A stretch of DNA of 26,292 nt from Eubacterium_U album (GCF_025336545.1 NZ_JAODBU010000016.1:1-26292); one strand, 5' to 3'; shown: positions 1 through 6,977, counted from the first letter of the stretch. A program made the numbers and translations. Notes: generated from the letters alone by a model not told the origin.

Positions 1-68
1 GGAAGAAACAAATATGCAAATGGGTAGATGAAAATGGTGTGAAAGGTTAAATTCCACTTATGTAAAAG

Positions 69-102
69 TAAATTCCACTGTAAGGTAGGAGAGTGGAATT
101 TA
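69..102. other. perfect 11-bp inverted repeat near the left edge
   Basis: TAAATTCCACT at 69-79 is the exact reverse complement of AGTGGAATTTA at 92-102, with a 12-nt loop. A third copy of AAATTCCACT lies at 49-58. The downstream tract is A/T-mixed rather than a clean T run, so it could be a weak terminator for a gene left of the window or a repeat arm. No gene is supported in 1-231. Confidence 0.55.
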
Positions 103-197
103 AAATTTTATTTTAGGTGGAAAAGGAGATGATTGGAGAATTGTGGTGGTTGGAAAGAAAATATGATACAATGAATTGTAATATTAGGTAAAATACA

Positions 198-210
198 AAA
201 TCGGAATTTG
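198..210 (+). repeat. junction right half-site (AAATCGGAATTTG)
   Basis: The 13-mer AAATCGGAATTTG sits 11 nt before the AGGAG of the first Nudix gene. CAAATCGGAATTTG recurs after the VOC gene stop (1196-1209), and relatives precede ribosome binding sites at 2071 and elsewhere. It is roughly the inverse of the AACTTCCARTTT motif found at stop codons in this window. Confidence 0.5.
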
Positions 211-231
211 AAGTTGTGAAAGGAGACATGT

Positions 232-711
232 ATGTTAGAAATAGACCAATCTGGAAATAAATTATTAGAGTTTGTAAAAATTTCAGAAGAGGATGCAGCT
301 TTGCAGTTTTCACCTATAACGGTCTGCCTAATTGTTGTAAAGATAGGCAAAGATTATCTTATGGGATTCAATCATTGGCGAAAAGGCTGGGAAATATTTG
401 GTGGCTGCCCAGAGAAAGGTGAAACCATGCGAGAGGCAATGATACGAGAGACTAAAGAGGAGTTGGGAATTGATTGTGTTCCTGAATGGTTAGGTCTTGC
501 TCATTATGAAATGCAACCAGACTATTTTAGCAATGTGGTACGTGAGGAGTATGGTGCAATATTTGGGGTATCATTAGGTGAAGAATATTTGGAGCAAATT
601 GAAAAATTGCGAATAGATAGAGAAGAAATTGAAAAAATTGCTTTGTTAGGAGAGATTTCTTCTGATGAAGAAATAAGCGAACTTGACAGAAAATTAACCG
701 AGTTTTATTAA
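232..711 (+). CDS. Nudix hydrolase
   Basis: A 159-residue Nudix-fold protein that probably hydrolyses a nucleoside diphosphate-linked metabolite. The Nudix box is complete at about residues 58-80: G, five residues, E, seven residues, then RETKEELGI, with the metal-binding glutamates present. The residues before it (FNHWRKGWEIFGG) form the usual strand leading into the box. The start at 232 follows AGGAG (221-225) with 6-nt spacing; an ATG at 228 is out of frame. An extended -10 (TGATACAAT) at about 165-173 is the likely promoter core, and the same stretch recurs before the S1 gene. The substrate cannot be told from sequence. It is the first of four intact Nudix genes here. Confidence 0.9.
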   Translation: MLEIDQSGNKLLEFVKISEEDAALQFSPITVCLIVVKIGKDYLMGFNHWRKGWEIFGGCPEKGETMREAMIRETKEELGIDCVPEWLGLAHYEMQPDYFSNVVREEYGAIFGVSLGEEYLEQIEKLRIDREEIEKIALLGEISSDEEISELDRKLTEFY

Positions 712-771
712 GCTTATCGTAGTATGCAGTTGAGTTTGAAGGTGTGTGAAGCTTTCGATTGACGGAGCGAT

Positions 772-783
772 AACTTCCAATTT
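772..783 (+). repeat. junction left half-site (AACTTCCAATTT)
   Basis: AACTTCCAATTT lies about 60 nt after the Nudix stop and 13 nt before the AAGGAG of the next gene. It belongs to the series of near-identical motifs found after stop codons throughout the window. Just before it, CGATAA (769-774) is inverted relative to TTATCG at about 714-719. Confidence 0.55.
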
Positions 784-808
784 ATGAAACTGAAAAAGGA
801 GATTAACT

Positions 809-1195
809 ATGAAAAATTATAATCAGGTTTATGTAAAAAATAGTTTTGAAGCAGCAGAAATTTATTGTAAGGCATTTGGAGCAGAGATTACTAGAGCATT
901 TATAAATAAGAATAACACTGCTTATGAGCATTGCGAGTTGTCTGTTAATGGAGAAGGTTTTTTGGCATTAGCCGAAGCTTCAAATCCATGTGATATTGAT
1001 ATAGTACATAAGAACAAGTGGGAAACTATGACTTTTAATGTGTTTGAAATGGGTACTGAGGAGGCAGTTTATAACGCATTTGAAGTTTTGAGTGATGGAG
1101 GAGTGATTATTGAACCTATTCATGAACTTCCATGGAGTAGTTGTTGTGCTACTGTTATTGATAAATTTGGAGTGTGTTGGTGGATTTCAATTTGA
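809..1195 (+). CDS. VOC superfamily (glyoxalase/PhnB-like) protein
   Basis: A 128-residue single-domain protein of the vicinal oxygen chelate fold, closest in pattern to the PhnB-like group. The N-terminal FEAAEIYCKAFGAE matches the characteristic start of that group, HCELSVNGEGFLALAE the central strand, and DKFGVCWWISI the C-terminal strand. Members include glyoxalases, fosfomycin and bleomycin resistance proteins and many of unknown role, so no substrate is assigned. The start has AAGGAG 8-9 nt upstream. The stop codon lies inside a small inverted repeat (1184-1206). Confidence 0.85.
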   Translation: MKNYNQVYVKNSFEAAEIYCKAFGAEITRAFINKNNTAYEHCELSVNGEGFLALAEASNPCDIDIVHKNKWETMTFNVFEMGTEEAVYNAFEVLSDGGVIIEPIHELPWSSCCATVIDKFGVCWWISI

Positions 1196-1209
1196 CAAAT
1201 CGGAATTTG
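1184..1209. repeat. compact inverted half-site pair spanning the VOC stop
   Basis: ATTTCAATTTG (1184-1194) is inverted against CAAATCGGAAT (1196-1206), 9 of 11 positions complementary, with almost no loop in the linear sequence. The TGA stop (1193-1195) lies within it. The right part is CAAATCGGAATTTG, containing the same 13-mer as 198-210. Confidence 0.45.
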
Positions 1210-1256
1210 TAAATCTGATTGATTTTATAATACAAAGTATTGGAGAGAAATAATAT

Positions 1257-1424
1257 ATGTTAGATTAAAAAATCAAATATTAAAAATTTTTCATCATGTC
1301 GAGTAATATTAAAATTCTTGTAGATAAGGAGACGGGAGTTAATTACCTTTGTTGGAAGTCTGGATATGGAGCTGGTGTCACACCTCTCCTGGACTCTGAA
1401 GGAAAAGTTATAGTTACAAAGTAA
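1257..1424 (+). pseudogene. decayed DUF6440-like small protein gene
   Basis: The open stretch from ATG 1296 to TAA 1424 encodes 42 residues containing ILVDKETGVNYL and GVTPLLDSEGKVIV, which match the conserved core of the DUF6440 family. Reading upstream in the same frame reaches ATG 1257 after two in-frame TAA codons (codons 4 and 9). The natural start is therefore probably 1257, behind GGAG at about 1241, and the N-terminus is broken by nonsense mutations. A shorter product from 1296 is possible but has no good ribosome binding site. The function of DUF6440 is unknown. Confidence 0.6.
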
Positions 1425-1460
1425 AAATCGCATTTGTTCATTTGTAAAGTAATCGTACAC

Positions 1461-1489
1461 AATGCCTGCTACGTATTGTAGCAGGCATT
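1461..1489. terminator. strong 12-bp hairpin
   Basis: AATGCCTGCTAC (1461-1472) and GTAGCAGGCATT (1478-1489) are perfect inverted complements around a 5-nt loop. It is much more GC-rich than its surroundings and lies between the DUF6440 remnant and the XRE gene. The run after it is not T-rich, so it is a hairpin with possible rather than certain terminator activity. Confidence 0.55.
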
Positions 1490-1504
1490 GTAAATGGCGG
1501 TTTC

Positions 1505-1532
1505 TTGTTAAAAACTCGAAAATCGTTATAAT
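1505..1532 (+). promoter_or_regulatory. sigma-A-type promoter of the XRE gene
   Basis: TTGTTA at 1505-1510 and a perfect TATAAT at 1527-1532 are separated by 16 nt, followed by AAGGAGG just before the start at 1564. Confidence 0.65.
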
Positions 1533-1563
1533 GAGTTTACCAAATAATAAGGAGGACTAAAAA

Positions 1564-1974
1564 ATGAATTTAGGAGAAAAAATCAAAGAACGCAGAAAGC
1601 AGGCAGGTCTTTCACAGGAGCAGCTTGCTGAAAGACTAAATGTATCAAGACAAGCAATTACAAAATGGGAAACTAATAAAGGTATTCCCGATATTGCTAA
1701 TATAATAGCGATTAGCGATGAATTTGGATTGAGTTTGGACGAGCTGATTAAGGATGATGTTGCCGTAAAAAAGAAAATAATTACTGATAGTTCCGCTAAA
1801 AAGTGGCACATTTTGATGATTGTATACCTGGTGGCTATCGTAGCATATATTGTTTATTTTGTAATCTGCCATAAAATATTGATGATTGGATTTTTGGTTG
1901 CTACTCTATTTATGCTGTTCTTTGAATTGAGAATTTTTATTAGAGAGAAAATATACAGACAGCATAAGGAATAA
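1564..1974 (+). CDS. XRE-family regulator with membrane-spanning C-terminus
   Basis: A 136-residue protein. Residues 1-60 form a Cro/C1-type helix-turn-helix (EKIKERRKQAGLSQEQLAERL, then VSRQAITKWETNKGIPD, the typical recognition helix). The remainder has two hydrophobic segments at about residues 82-102 and 106-125, ending in a basic tail. This DNA-binding plus two-helix membrane layout is common among small clostridial regulators, suggesting a membrane-tethered transcription factor. The start follows AAGGAGG with good spacing, and its own promoter is visible. No neighbouring target gene is evident. Confidence 0.88.
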   Translation: MNLGEKIKERRKQAGLSQEQLAERLNVSRQAITKWETNKGIPDIANIIAISDEFGLSLDELIKDDVAVKKKIITDSSAKKWHILMIVYLVAIVAYIVYFVICHKILMIGFLVATLFMLFFELRIFIREKIYRQHKE

Positions 1975-2047
1975 GAACTGTTTTAGCTATAGTTGTTTCA
2001 AGCATTTGGCATGCGAATAAAGATAGCATTAAAAAAAAGTGTTTGAC

Positions 2048-2084
2048 AATTTCCAATTTTTGAGATTGAGAAATCGGTATTTGG
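2048..2084. repeat. compact junction site upstream of the HIT gene
   Basis: AATTTCCAATTT (2048-2059) and AAATCGGTATTT (2071-2082) are an imperfect inverted pair (9 of 12 positions) around an 11-nt spacer. The right arm runs directly into GGAGG, the ribosome binding site of the HIT gene. Confidence 0.5.
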
Positions 2085-2095
2085 AGGTGAATAAA

Positions 2096-2557
2096 ATGGA
2101 TAATTGTGATTGGTGTAACTTGTCTGAAGAAGATAAACAGTTTCAGGTGTACGAAAGTAAATCATGGTCTGTTTTCCTTTCAGATGAACAGGATTATATT
2201 GGACGCTGTATATTGGTTTTGAATCGTCATTGCAATTCATTGTCAGAGCTAACAGATGATGAATGGGACGAGCTTCGCAATTTGATTTGTAAAATGGAGG
2301 CATGCTTAAAAACTGTTTTAGGAGCAACTCTATGTAATTGGAGTTGTTTGATGAACAATTTCTATAAAGAGTCAGCGCCTAATCCTCATCTTCATATTCA
2401 CGTAAGGCCAAGATATGATAAGCCCATTGTGCTCAACGGGAGCACCTATACTGATAGCGAGTTTGGTCATCATTATGCGTTGAATAAGGGTGCGGTAATA
2501 CCTGTTAAAGATAAGGAAGAAGTGTTTAGCCGACTAAAAGGATGGCTTAATTGTTAA
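2096..2557 (+). CDS. HIT-family protein
   Basis: A 153-residue histidine-triad protein, probably a nucleotide hydrolase or transferase. The triad is HLHIHV at residues 98-103, preceded by the substrate-contacting segment NNFYKESAPNP. An N-terminal CDWC pair may bind zinc. The start is placed at 2096 because GGAGG (2083-2087) lies 8 nt before it; the frame stays open further upstream to 2039 but that extension has no ribosome binding site and overlaps the junction motif. The stop codon TAA is part of a junction motif (2556-2567). A second HIT gene of a different subfamily is at 16625. Confidence 0.87.
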   Translation: MDNCDWCNLSEEDKQFQVYESKSWSVFLSDEQDYIGRCILVLNRHCNSLSELTDDEWDELRNLICKMEACLKTVLGATLCNWSCLMNNFYKESAPNPHLHIHVRPRYDKPIVLNGSTYTDSEFGHHYALNKGAVIPVKDKEEVFSRLKGWLNC

Positions 2558-2567
2558 CTTCGGAATT
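2556..2567 (+). repeat. junction motif overlapping a stop codon (AACTTCGGAATT)
   Basis: AACTTCGGAATT begins inside the TAA stop of the HIT gene (TAACTTCGG). It combines the left-half start AACTT with the right-half core CGGAATT, as if a short collapsed site separates this gene from the next. Confidence 0.45.
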
Positions 2568-2580
2568 ATCGAGGTAAGTT

Positions 2581-2886
2581 ATGAAGACAGTTACAATATG
2601 TGCAAGCATGAAATTTGAGAAAGAAATGCAAAGAATAGCATTTCTGTTAGAAACGAAACATGATTTAAATGTTTTACAATGCGTATATAATACGGATAAT
2701 TTGGAGATTTCGGAAAAGGAGAGAAGTTTTCTCAAAAATGCGCATTTTAGGAAAATTGAACTCTCGGATGCTATTTATGTTGTTGATATTCAAGGATATA
2801 TTGGCAATCAGGTTTCAAAAGAAATAGAGTTTGCTAAAAGTAAGGGAAAAGAAATTATATTTCATTCAGAGTATAGCATAGAATGA
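2581..2886 (+). CDS. nucleoside 2-deoxyribosyltransferase-like small protein
   Basis: A 101-residue protein with the compact Rossmann-like layout of nucleoside 2-deoxyribosyltransferase relatives. A first strand ends in ICASMKFEKEM, the middle holds SDAIYVVDIQGYIGNQVSKEIEFAKSKG (the usual nucleotide-binding and catalytic segment, with a candidate glutamate in KEIEFA), and the final strand is KEIIFHSE. The start has GAGGT about 5 nt upstream. It lies 23 nt after the HIT gene, so the two could be co-transcribed. The family call is from fold pattern and the substrate is unknown. Confidence 0.7.
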   Translation: MKTVTICASMKFEKEMQRIAFLLETKHDLNVLQCVYNTDNLEISEKERSFLKNAHFRKIELSDAIYVVDIQGYIGNQVSKEIEFAKSKGKEIIFHSEYSIE

Positions 2887-2906
2887 TATAAATTGGTGGA
2901 GGATAT

Positions 2907-3254
2907 ATGAATACTTTTAATAATGATTTTTGGAGAGCGTTGGATTCATTAGTAGATAATTCGGAAATTGTTATAGATAGACCAAAAGGAACTGCACATC
3001 CGAAATATCCCGATTTTATATATAAGGTTGATTATGGATATTTAAAAAATACTTCATCAATGGATGGGGCAGGTATTGATGTTTGGATTGGTTCTGGAGA
3101 AAAGAAGATAGATGCTATAATGTGTATTGTTGATTTAATGAAACGAGATTCGGAAATAAAGATATTGATAGGATGCACAGAAGAAGAAAAACAGATTGTG
3201 TATCAGACACATAACGAAACAGAATATATGAAAGGCATATTGATAAGACGATAA
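2907..3254 (+). CDS. inorganic-pyrophosphatase-like protein
   Basis: A 115-residue protein. IDRPKGTAHPKYPDFIYKVDYGYL near residues 23-46 resembles the start of soluble family I pyrophosphatases, which have RPKG followed by a YxxDYG(Y/F) segment. It is shorter than a full enzyme (about 170 residues), and the usual DxDPxD metal-binding signature is replaced by DGAGIDVW. Classical pyrophosphatase activity is therefore doubtful and a related role is possible. It starts 20 nt after the previous gene with GGAGG upstream. Its TAA stop is embedded in a junction motif. Confidence 0.65.
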   Translation: MNTFNNDFWRALDSLVDNSEIVIDRPKGTAHPKYPDFIYKVDYGYLKNTSSMDGAGIDVWIGSGEKKIDAIMCIVDLMKRDSEIKILIGCTEEEKQIVYQTHNETEYMKGILIRR

Positions 3255-3420
3255 CTTCCAGTTTATCTACGCGATGCATTCGCATTTCGCTTTGCTTCAT
3301 GCTCATGTCGCGCTGTCGCGCTATGCATCAACACTTGAATGTGTCTGACTGTGAGCAAGCTCCCGTCAGCCAATTCAGTGTAGCTGCGCATCGCTTGTAG
3401 AAACGTGCAAATTCTAATTT
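3253..3420. repeat. long structured, GC-rich junction element
   Basis: AACTTCCAGTTT starts inside the TAA stop of the preceding gene. Just after it, TCTAC-GCGATGC (3266-3277) pairs with GCATCGC (3388-3394) and GTAGA (3397-3401). Inside are further stems: ACACTTGAAT (3331-3340) with ATTCAGTGT (3373-3381), CTGAC (3345-3349) with GTCAG (3365-3369), and CGCG pairs near 3310-3320. The right end continues as AAACGTGCAAATT and runs into the AGGAGG of the next gene. It is clearly more GC-rich than its flanks. No protein is encoded. Confidence 0.6.
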
Positions 3421-3434
3421 AGGAGGTAAATTTC

Positions 3435-3668
3435 TTGGATAGAGTAATATTGAACGACCTTAATTTTGAAAACAGAAATGAGGCTCTAAATTTTTTGAAA
3501 AGTTTATGGAAATATGAAAAGTCGGAATGCCCAATATGTGGCAGTAAACTGGAGTTACTACATAAAAAGGCTAAAAAGAATAATTGTGACTGGCAGTGTA
3601 AGAGTTGTAATAAGATATATAAAACAATTTATTTATTGGATGAAATTAATGAAAAGATGCCGGATTGA
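3435..3668 (+). CDS. small zinc-ribbon protein with a TTG start
   Basis: A 77-residue protein with one zinc ribbon: CPICGSKLE at about residues 34-37 and CKSCNKIY near residues 56-59 supply four cysteines. The N-terminal NRNEALNFLKSLWK is a short helix. The start is a TTG at 3435, with AGGAGG (3421-3426) 8 nt upstream; no ATG is available near that site. It resembles the zinc-ribbon domain seen in some transposases, but no transposase follows, so it is either a small stand-alone protein or a fragment of one. A junction motif follows the stop by 1 nt. Confidence 0.65.
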   Translation: MDRVILNDLNFENRNEALNFLKSLWKYEKSECPICGSKLELLHKKAKKNNCDWQCKSCNKIYKTIYLLDEINEKMPD

Positions 3669-3669
3669 T

Positions 3670-3681
3670 AACTTTAAATTT
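3670..3681 (+). repeat. junction motif after the zinc-ribbon stop (AACTTTAAATTT)
   Basis: A degenerate copy, AACTTTAAATTT, lies 1 nt after the TGA stop in the same orientation as the other copies. It marks the last plus-strand gene before a strand switch. Confidence 0.35.
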
Positions 3682-3795
3682 GAATAAATTATTATTTTAT
3701 TTCAACAATTGTAGATATGTAAAAGCAAAGGAAGTTTCTTGATGAATGGATTAGTCAATATATAAATTAATAATCTATCAGGTTGGGGCCAGGGT

Positions 3796-4062
3796 TCAAT
3801 ATTCTATTGAGTGTTCACTTTGTTTCATATACTCAAATATAAATTTCAAATCAATTTCTGATTCTACAAAAACTGCCCCGATATCATAATCGTCAAATAC
3901 ATTGATAGTTTTACCGTGCTGTATGTAAGTTTGAATAGTTGAACCATCTACGTCTATGAGAAGGTTTTCTTTTTCAATGCCTGGAAACTCTTTTTCGATT
4001 ATTTTACATACATACTTAAATTTTTTTGGACTATTTTCTGGCCAGATATTATAGTCATACAT
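3796..4062 (-). CDS. uncharacterised 88-residue protein
   Basis: Read on the minus strand from ATG at 4062, which has AGGAGGT (4071-4077) 8 nt upstream. The open frame extends further but without a ribosome binding site. The product starts MYDYNIWPEN, is acidic in its second half (NVFDDYDIGAVFVESEIDLKFIFEYMKQ) and has no signal peptide or membrane segment. I do not recognise the family. It could be a small immunity-type or regulatory protein, but nothing in the sequence shows this. It is oriented with the decayed gene at 4221-4804 and separated from it by a long hairpin. Confidence 0.6.
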   Translation of the reverse strand: MYDYNIWPENSPKKFKYVCKIIEKEFPGIEKENLLIDVDGSTIQTYIQHGKTINVFDDYDIGAVFVESEIDLKFIFEYMKQSEHSIEY

Positions 4063-4140
4063 AAATATATACCTCCTAATTAAAGTATTATCCATAAAAG
4101 GTTTATTTTTAGAAGACAATTTGCATAATAGAATATTCTA

Positions 4141-4196
4141 TTTGATGTTAAGTTAAATAATACATATTTGGAGTGTATTATTCAACTCATATCAAA
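4141..4196. terminator. long imperfect hairpin between two minus-strand genes
   Basis: The arm at 4141-4164 (TTTGATGTTAAG...AATAATACA) is nearly complementary to 4174-4196 (TGTATTATTCAA...ATATCAAA), giving a stem of about 23 bp around a 9-nt loop. It sits after the decayed gene read leftwards and may end its transcription. Confidence 0.45.
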
Positions 4197-4220
4197 TTAT
4201 ACTAATTCATTTTTTTAGAA

Positions 4221-4804
4221 TTACTTAACTTTAGCAAGTTTTTCTTTATAATTTTCTTCAATGGATTTTTCAATAAAATCCTTCTTTATTTTAGATATAA
4301 ATCTAATATCACTAAATAAATGAATTATAGTAGAAATGTAACCACCAATATCAATTCGTTTTACAGCTTCTTCGGCTAATTTCTCATTGTAAGTTACAGC
4401 AGCAACAACCTCAATTCCACCTATAACTATTGCATTTACTGATGATGCAATATATTCAGAAATCATAATAATTTTTCTTGTTCTTACTTCGTGAAGTGAT
4501 GCAGATTTTCTTAAATATTCTTTTAATTGAGTTAGTGTAATGGTATTATTCCACTGGTTAGTAGACCGGTTGAAACAGACGTACCAATAGCAATAGCAAC
4601 ACTTCAACCTAATATTAAAGCACCTTTAATATACTTTTGAGAAATAGATGAATCTTTATTTTGAAGGTTTTTAACTAATGATGGTAATTTTAAATCATTA
4701 AGTTCCTATGGAGTTGAAATGGATTCAATATATTTTATTAATTCAGTTACATCGGCATCTGCTTGCTTATATGCCATAATAATTGTGTCAGAATTTCTTC
4801 CCAT
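4221..4804 (-). pseudogene. decayed gene of unknown function (two nonsense codons, one frameshift)
   Basis: Translating the minus strand from ATG 4804, behind an AAGGAGG, gives MGRNSDTIIMAYKQADADVT and continues collinearly to the stop at 4221. A TAG follows ...YIESISTP, a TGA follows ...KGALILG, and a frameshift near 4545 lies between GLLTSGIIP and TLTQLKEYLRKS. The intact ancestor would be about 190 residues with a central hydrophobic stretch (SVAIAIGTSVSTGLL) and a second around ISEYIASSVNAIVIGGIEVVAAV, so probably membrane-associated. The longest remaining open part (4221-4607) has no start of its own. Family not recognised. Confidence 0.6.
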
Positions 4805-5023
4805 AAATGTAATGTCCTCCTTTTTATCATAATGTATATCTTATTTCGTTCAATGTAAAATGACTAAATATCACTTATTATGTTTCATTTTATCATAATT
4901 TATGGTGAATTGGAATCTTAATGATATAGAATGGCATATTGTAACAAGTTGTTGTTATAATTAAAGTTAAAATTGAGATTGCACTTAGATTGTAAATAGT
5001 ATCAGTAGCAACAAAACTCCTTT

Positions 5024-5052
5024 TTGCACCTTATATGAGAATATGATACAAT
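5024..5052 (+). promoter_or_regulatory. promoter of the S1-domain gene
   Basis: TTGCAC (5024-5029) and TACAAT (5047-5052) are separated by exactly 17 nt, and a TG two bases before the -10 makes it an extended -10. The stretch ATATGATACAATGA also occurs before the first Nudix gene (163-176). Confidence 0.65.
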
Positions 5053-5092
5053 GACTCCAGATAAATAAAAATTTGTGATAAGGAGAAGCACA

Positions 5093-5845
5093 ATGGAAGA
5101 AAAAACAATGGACAATGTAGCAGAAAACCAAATAGAAAAAATGGAAGATTTAGGACAGGCATTAGAGGAGTCTTATGCACATATGGGAAATGGAGAGTAT
5201 GATACAGATACTTTGTTGGCATGGGAAAAGATTAATGAATATAAGGAGGCAGGAACTATTCTGTCGGTTACGATTTCTGGAATCGTAAATAAAGGTGTGA
5301 TTGCTTTAGTGGAAGGTGTCCGAGGATTTATCCCGGTTAGCAGATTAGATATTAATCATGTGGAAGATACAAATGATTGGTTAGGCAGAGATATTAGAGT
5401 TCGTGTTATTGAAGCGGATATGGAAAAAAACAAACTCGTTTTATCAGCCAGAGAAATTCTTCGTGAAGAAAGTGCAGCTGCCAGAAAGGCGCAGCGAGAG
5501 ATGGCTGTTTCAAAGATAGAGGTTGGTTCTGTTGTTGAAGGAAAAGTAGAATCTATTCAGCCATATGGTGCTTTTGTAGACTTAGGAAACGATGTAACAG
5601 GTTTGGTGCATATTTCACAGATTTCCATGGATCATATTAAATCTCCAAAAGAAGCTCTGGAAGTAGGACAGATTGTGAAGGCAAAAGTCATTAAAAATGA
5701 TGGCGGAAAGATAAGTTTAAGTATTAAAGATTTGTTGGAAGAAAAAAGAATTCAGGAAGAAGAGGAAATAAAAAACAACATGCAGGAAGTGGAAAGTATT
5801 GGAACTTCTTTAGGAAGTTTACTTAGTGGATTGAAATTAGATTAA
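5093..5845 (+). CDS. S1 RNA-binding protein with two S1 domains
   Basis: A 250-residue cytoplasmic protein. An acidic helical N-terminus (1-50) precedes two S1 (OB-fold) domains. The first, at about 53-121, begins AGTILSVTISGIVNKG and is a divergent copy. The second, at about 144-213, is canonical (VGSVVEGKVESIQPYGAFVDLGNDVTGLVHISQIS...KISLSIKD). A helical tail follows. It resembles the short S1-like proteins of clostridia related to ribosomal protein S1, and probably binds RNA or the ribosome. The start at 5093 follows AGGAG (5081-5085) by 7 nt. It is the most housekeeping-like gene in the left half. A junction-type motif (AAATTTCAATTT) begins in its stop codon. Confidence 0.88.
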   Translation: MEEKTMDNVAENQIEKMEDLGQALEESYAHMGNGEYDTDTLLAWEKINEYKEAGTILSVTISGIVNKGVIALVEGVRGFIPVSRLDINHVEDTNDWLGRDIRVRVIEADMEKNKLVLSAREILREESAAARKAQREMAVSKIEVGSVVEGKVESIQPYGAFVDLGNDVTGLVHISQISMDHIKSPKEALEVGQIVKAKVIKNDGGKISLSIKDLLEEKRIQEEEEIKNNMQEVESIGTSLGSLLSGLKLD

Positions 5846-5920
5846 ATTTCAATTTTGAAATTGAGACGGTAATCTTAGCATGATAACTTCTAAATCAATA
5901 TATGAGCGAGGTGTTTATTT

Positions 5921-6124
5921 ATGGAATTACCTGACAAAAAATATAGAATTTTAGATATATTTTTTAGACTGCTTAGAGGAGAATTTGTGTCAGTAAAACA
6001 GTTAGCAGACGAATATTCAGTAACGGGAAAGACAGTATCAAGAGATATAAATGAAATTAAGTCATATTTGTCTGAAAATGGATTTAGAAACAAAAACGCA
6101 CAAATTATTTATTCTCACAAATAA
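5921..6124 (+). pseudogene. truncated HTH regulator, N-terminal domain only
   Basis: 67 residues form a DeoR/HTH_11-type winged helix (YRILDIFFRLLRGEFVSVKQLADEYSVTGKTVSRDINEIKSYLSE), the N-terminal DNA-binding part of WYL-type regulators. After the TAA at 6122-6124 the frame continues as RAYYLSMDDFLSSKELLA, which fits the next segment of that family, so the stop is a nonsense mutation. Homology is then lost at about 6180, where an unrelated membrane-protein tail begins. The start follows a GAGCGAGG-like site. A paralogous head lies at 6502. Confidence 0.65.
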
Positions 6125-6142
6125 AGAGCTTATTATTTATCG

Positions 6143-6490
6143 ATGGATGATTTCTTGTCCAGCAAGGAATTGCTGGCAAATGTTGGAGAGTTCTCAAGTT
6201 CAGCCGGCACTAATTATATGGGAAGTCATGGACTAATTTCAATTATTTTTATTGTAGCGGTTTGTGTACTAACAGTTATAGGAAAAAAAATATTTACATT
6301 GGCACCTGCAGCAGTTAATTTCTTAATGGTTATTTATGATAGCTTTTTTAGTACATCATTACATGGCGAATCAGATTTCGCAAGTGTAGATGTATCATTG
6401 AAAATTGGTGGATATTTAATAATTATTGCAGGTATTATAATTTTGGCTATATCAATATTCCAGTTTTTAAAAGAAAAAAATAATCAGTAA
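6143..6490 (+). pseudogene. chimeric frame: regulator remnant joined to a membrane-protein tail
   Basis: The frame begins with MDDFLSSKELLANVGEF, a continuation of the upstream HTH regulator. From about residue 18 it becomes a membrane protein with three hydrophobic segments: ISIIFIVAVCVLTVIGKKIF, LAPAAVNFLMVIY and LIIIAGIIILAISIFQFL, ending in a basic tail (KEKNNQ). No ribosome binding site stands before 6143. The most economical reading is a deletion or recombination joining a truncated regulator to the C-terminal part of an unrelated integral membrane protein. Family of the membrane part not recognised. Confidence 0.5.
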
Positions 6491-6501
6491 GCATAATTGC
6501 T

Positions 6502-6744
6502 ATGAGTAGATATAACAAAATACATCGTATTTTAGATATATTTTATATGGGGATTAATGACAAATATTTTTCAACTCAGGAGTTATCCTACAAATATGAT
6601 GTATCTAAAAAAACAGTATCAAGAGACATAAACGAGATTAGAAGCTTTCTTTCTGAATACAGAGACATAATCGGAAATGTAGATATTGTTTATGATAGAA
6701 AAAGAAAAAAATATCATATGAATATTATGATTAACCAATTATAG
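6502..6744 (+). pseudogene. second truncated HTH regulator head
   Basis: 80 residues. HRILDIFYMGINDKYFSTQELSYKYDVSKKTVSRDINEIRSFLSEYRDIIGNVDIVYDRKRKKYHM is the same winged-helix head as at 5921 and also lacks the ligand-binding part expected of a roughly 300-residue WYL regulator. It begins 12 nt after the membrane-protein tail without a good ribosome binding site. It could act as a stand-alone DNA-binding protein, but its position next to another truncated copy favours decay. It is followed by a strong terminator. Confidence 0.55.
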
Positions 6745-6798
6745 GGATATAGGTAATAATGTTAATTGATATATATATTAGACGATTAAAAAGTTAAT

Positions 6799-6841
6799 AA
6801 AAGGCGTTCTATGGTGTAATAGCTTCATAGAACGCCTTTTA
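6799..6841. terminator. rho-independent terminator
   Basis: AAAAGGCGTTCTATG pairs perfectly with CATAGAACGCCTTTT around a 12-nt loop, flanked by A and T runs, so it can work in both directions. It ends the HTH-fragment region and precedes the Rpn gene. Confidence 0.85.
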
Positions 6842-6909
6842 TTATGATGTGGAGAAAAAAATGTAGGATTAAAGAAATAACCATATTGAGATGTAGCACA
6901 AACAAAAAG

Positions 6910-6938
6910 TTGACAATTTGCGTAACGTCGTTTATTGT
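6910..6938 (+). promoter_or_regulatory. promoter of the Rpn nuclease gene
   Basis: A perfect TTGACA (6910-6915) is followed 17 nt later by TATTGT (6933-6938). A second TATAAT-like sequence at 6948 has no matching -35. Confidence 0.5.
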
Positions 6939-6977
6939 ATGTGTAAATATAATGAGCTAATGGAGGGTCATTAATTG

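Noticed and set aside
1557..1872. Long minus-strand open frames opposite the XRE gene
   Set aside because: They are antisense shadows of a clear helix-turn-helix gene with promoter and ribosome binding site; their translations are hydrophobic low-complexity without family features.
1998..2327. 109-codon minus-strand frame over the HIT gene
   Set aside because: Opposite a HIT gene with intact triad and ribosome binding site; no ribosome binding site or recognisable domain of its own.
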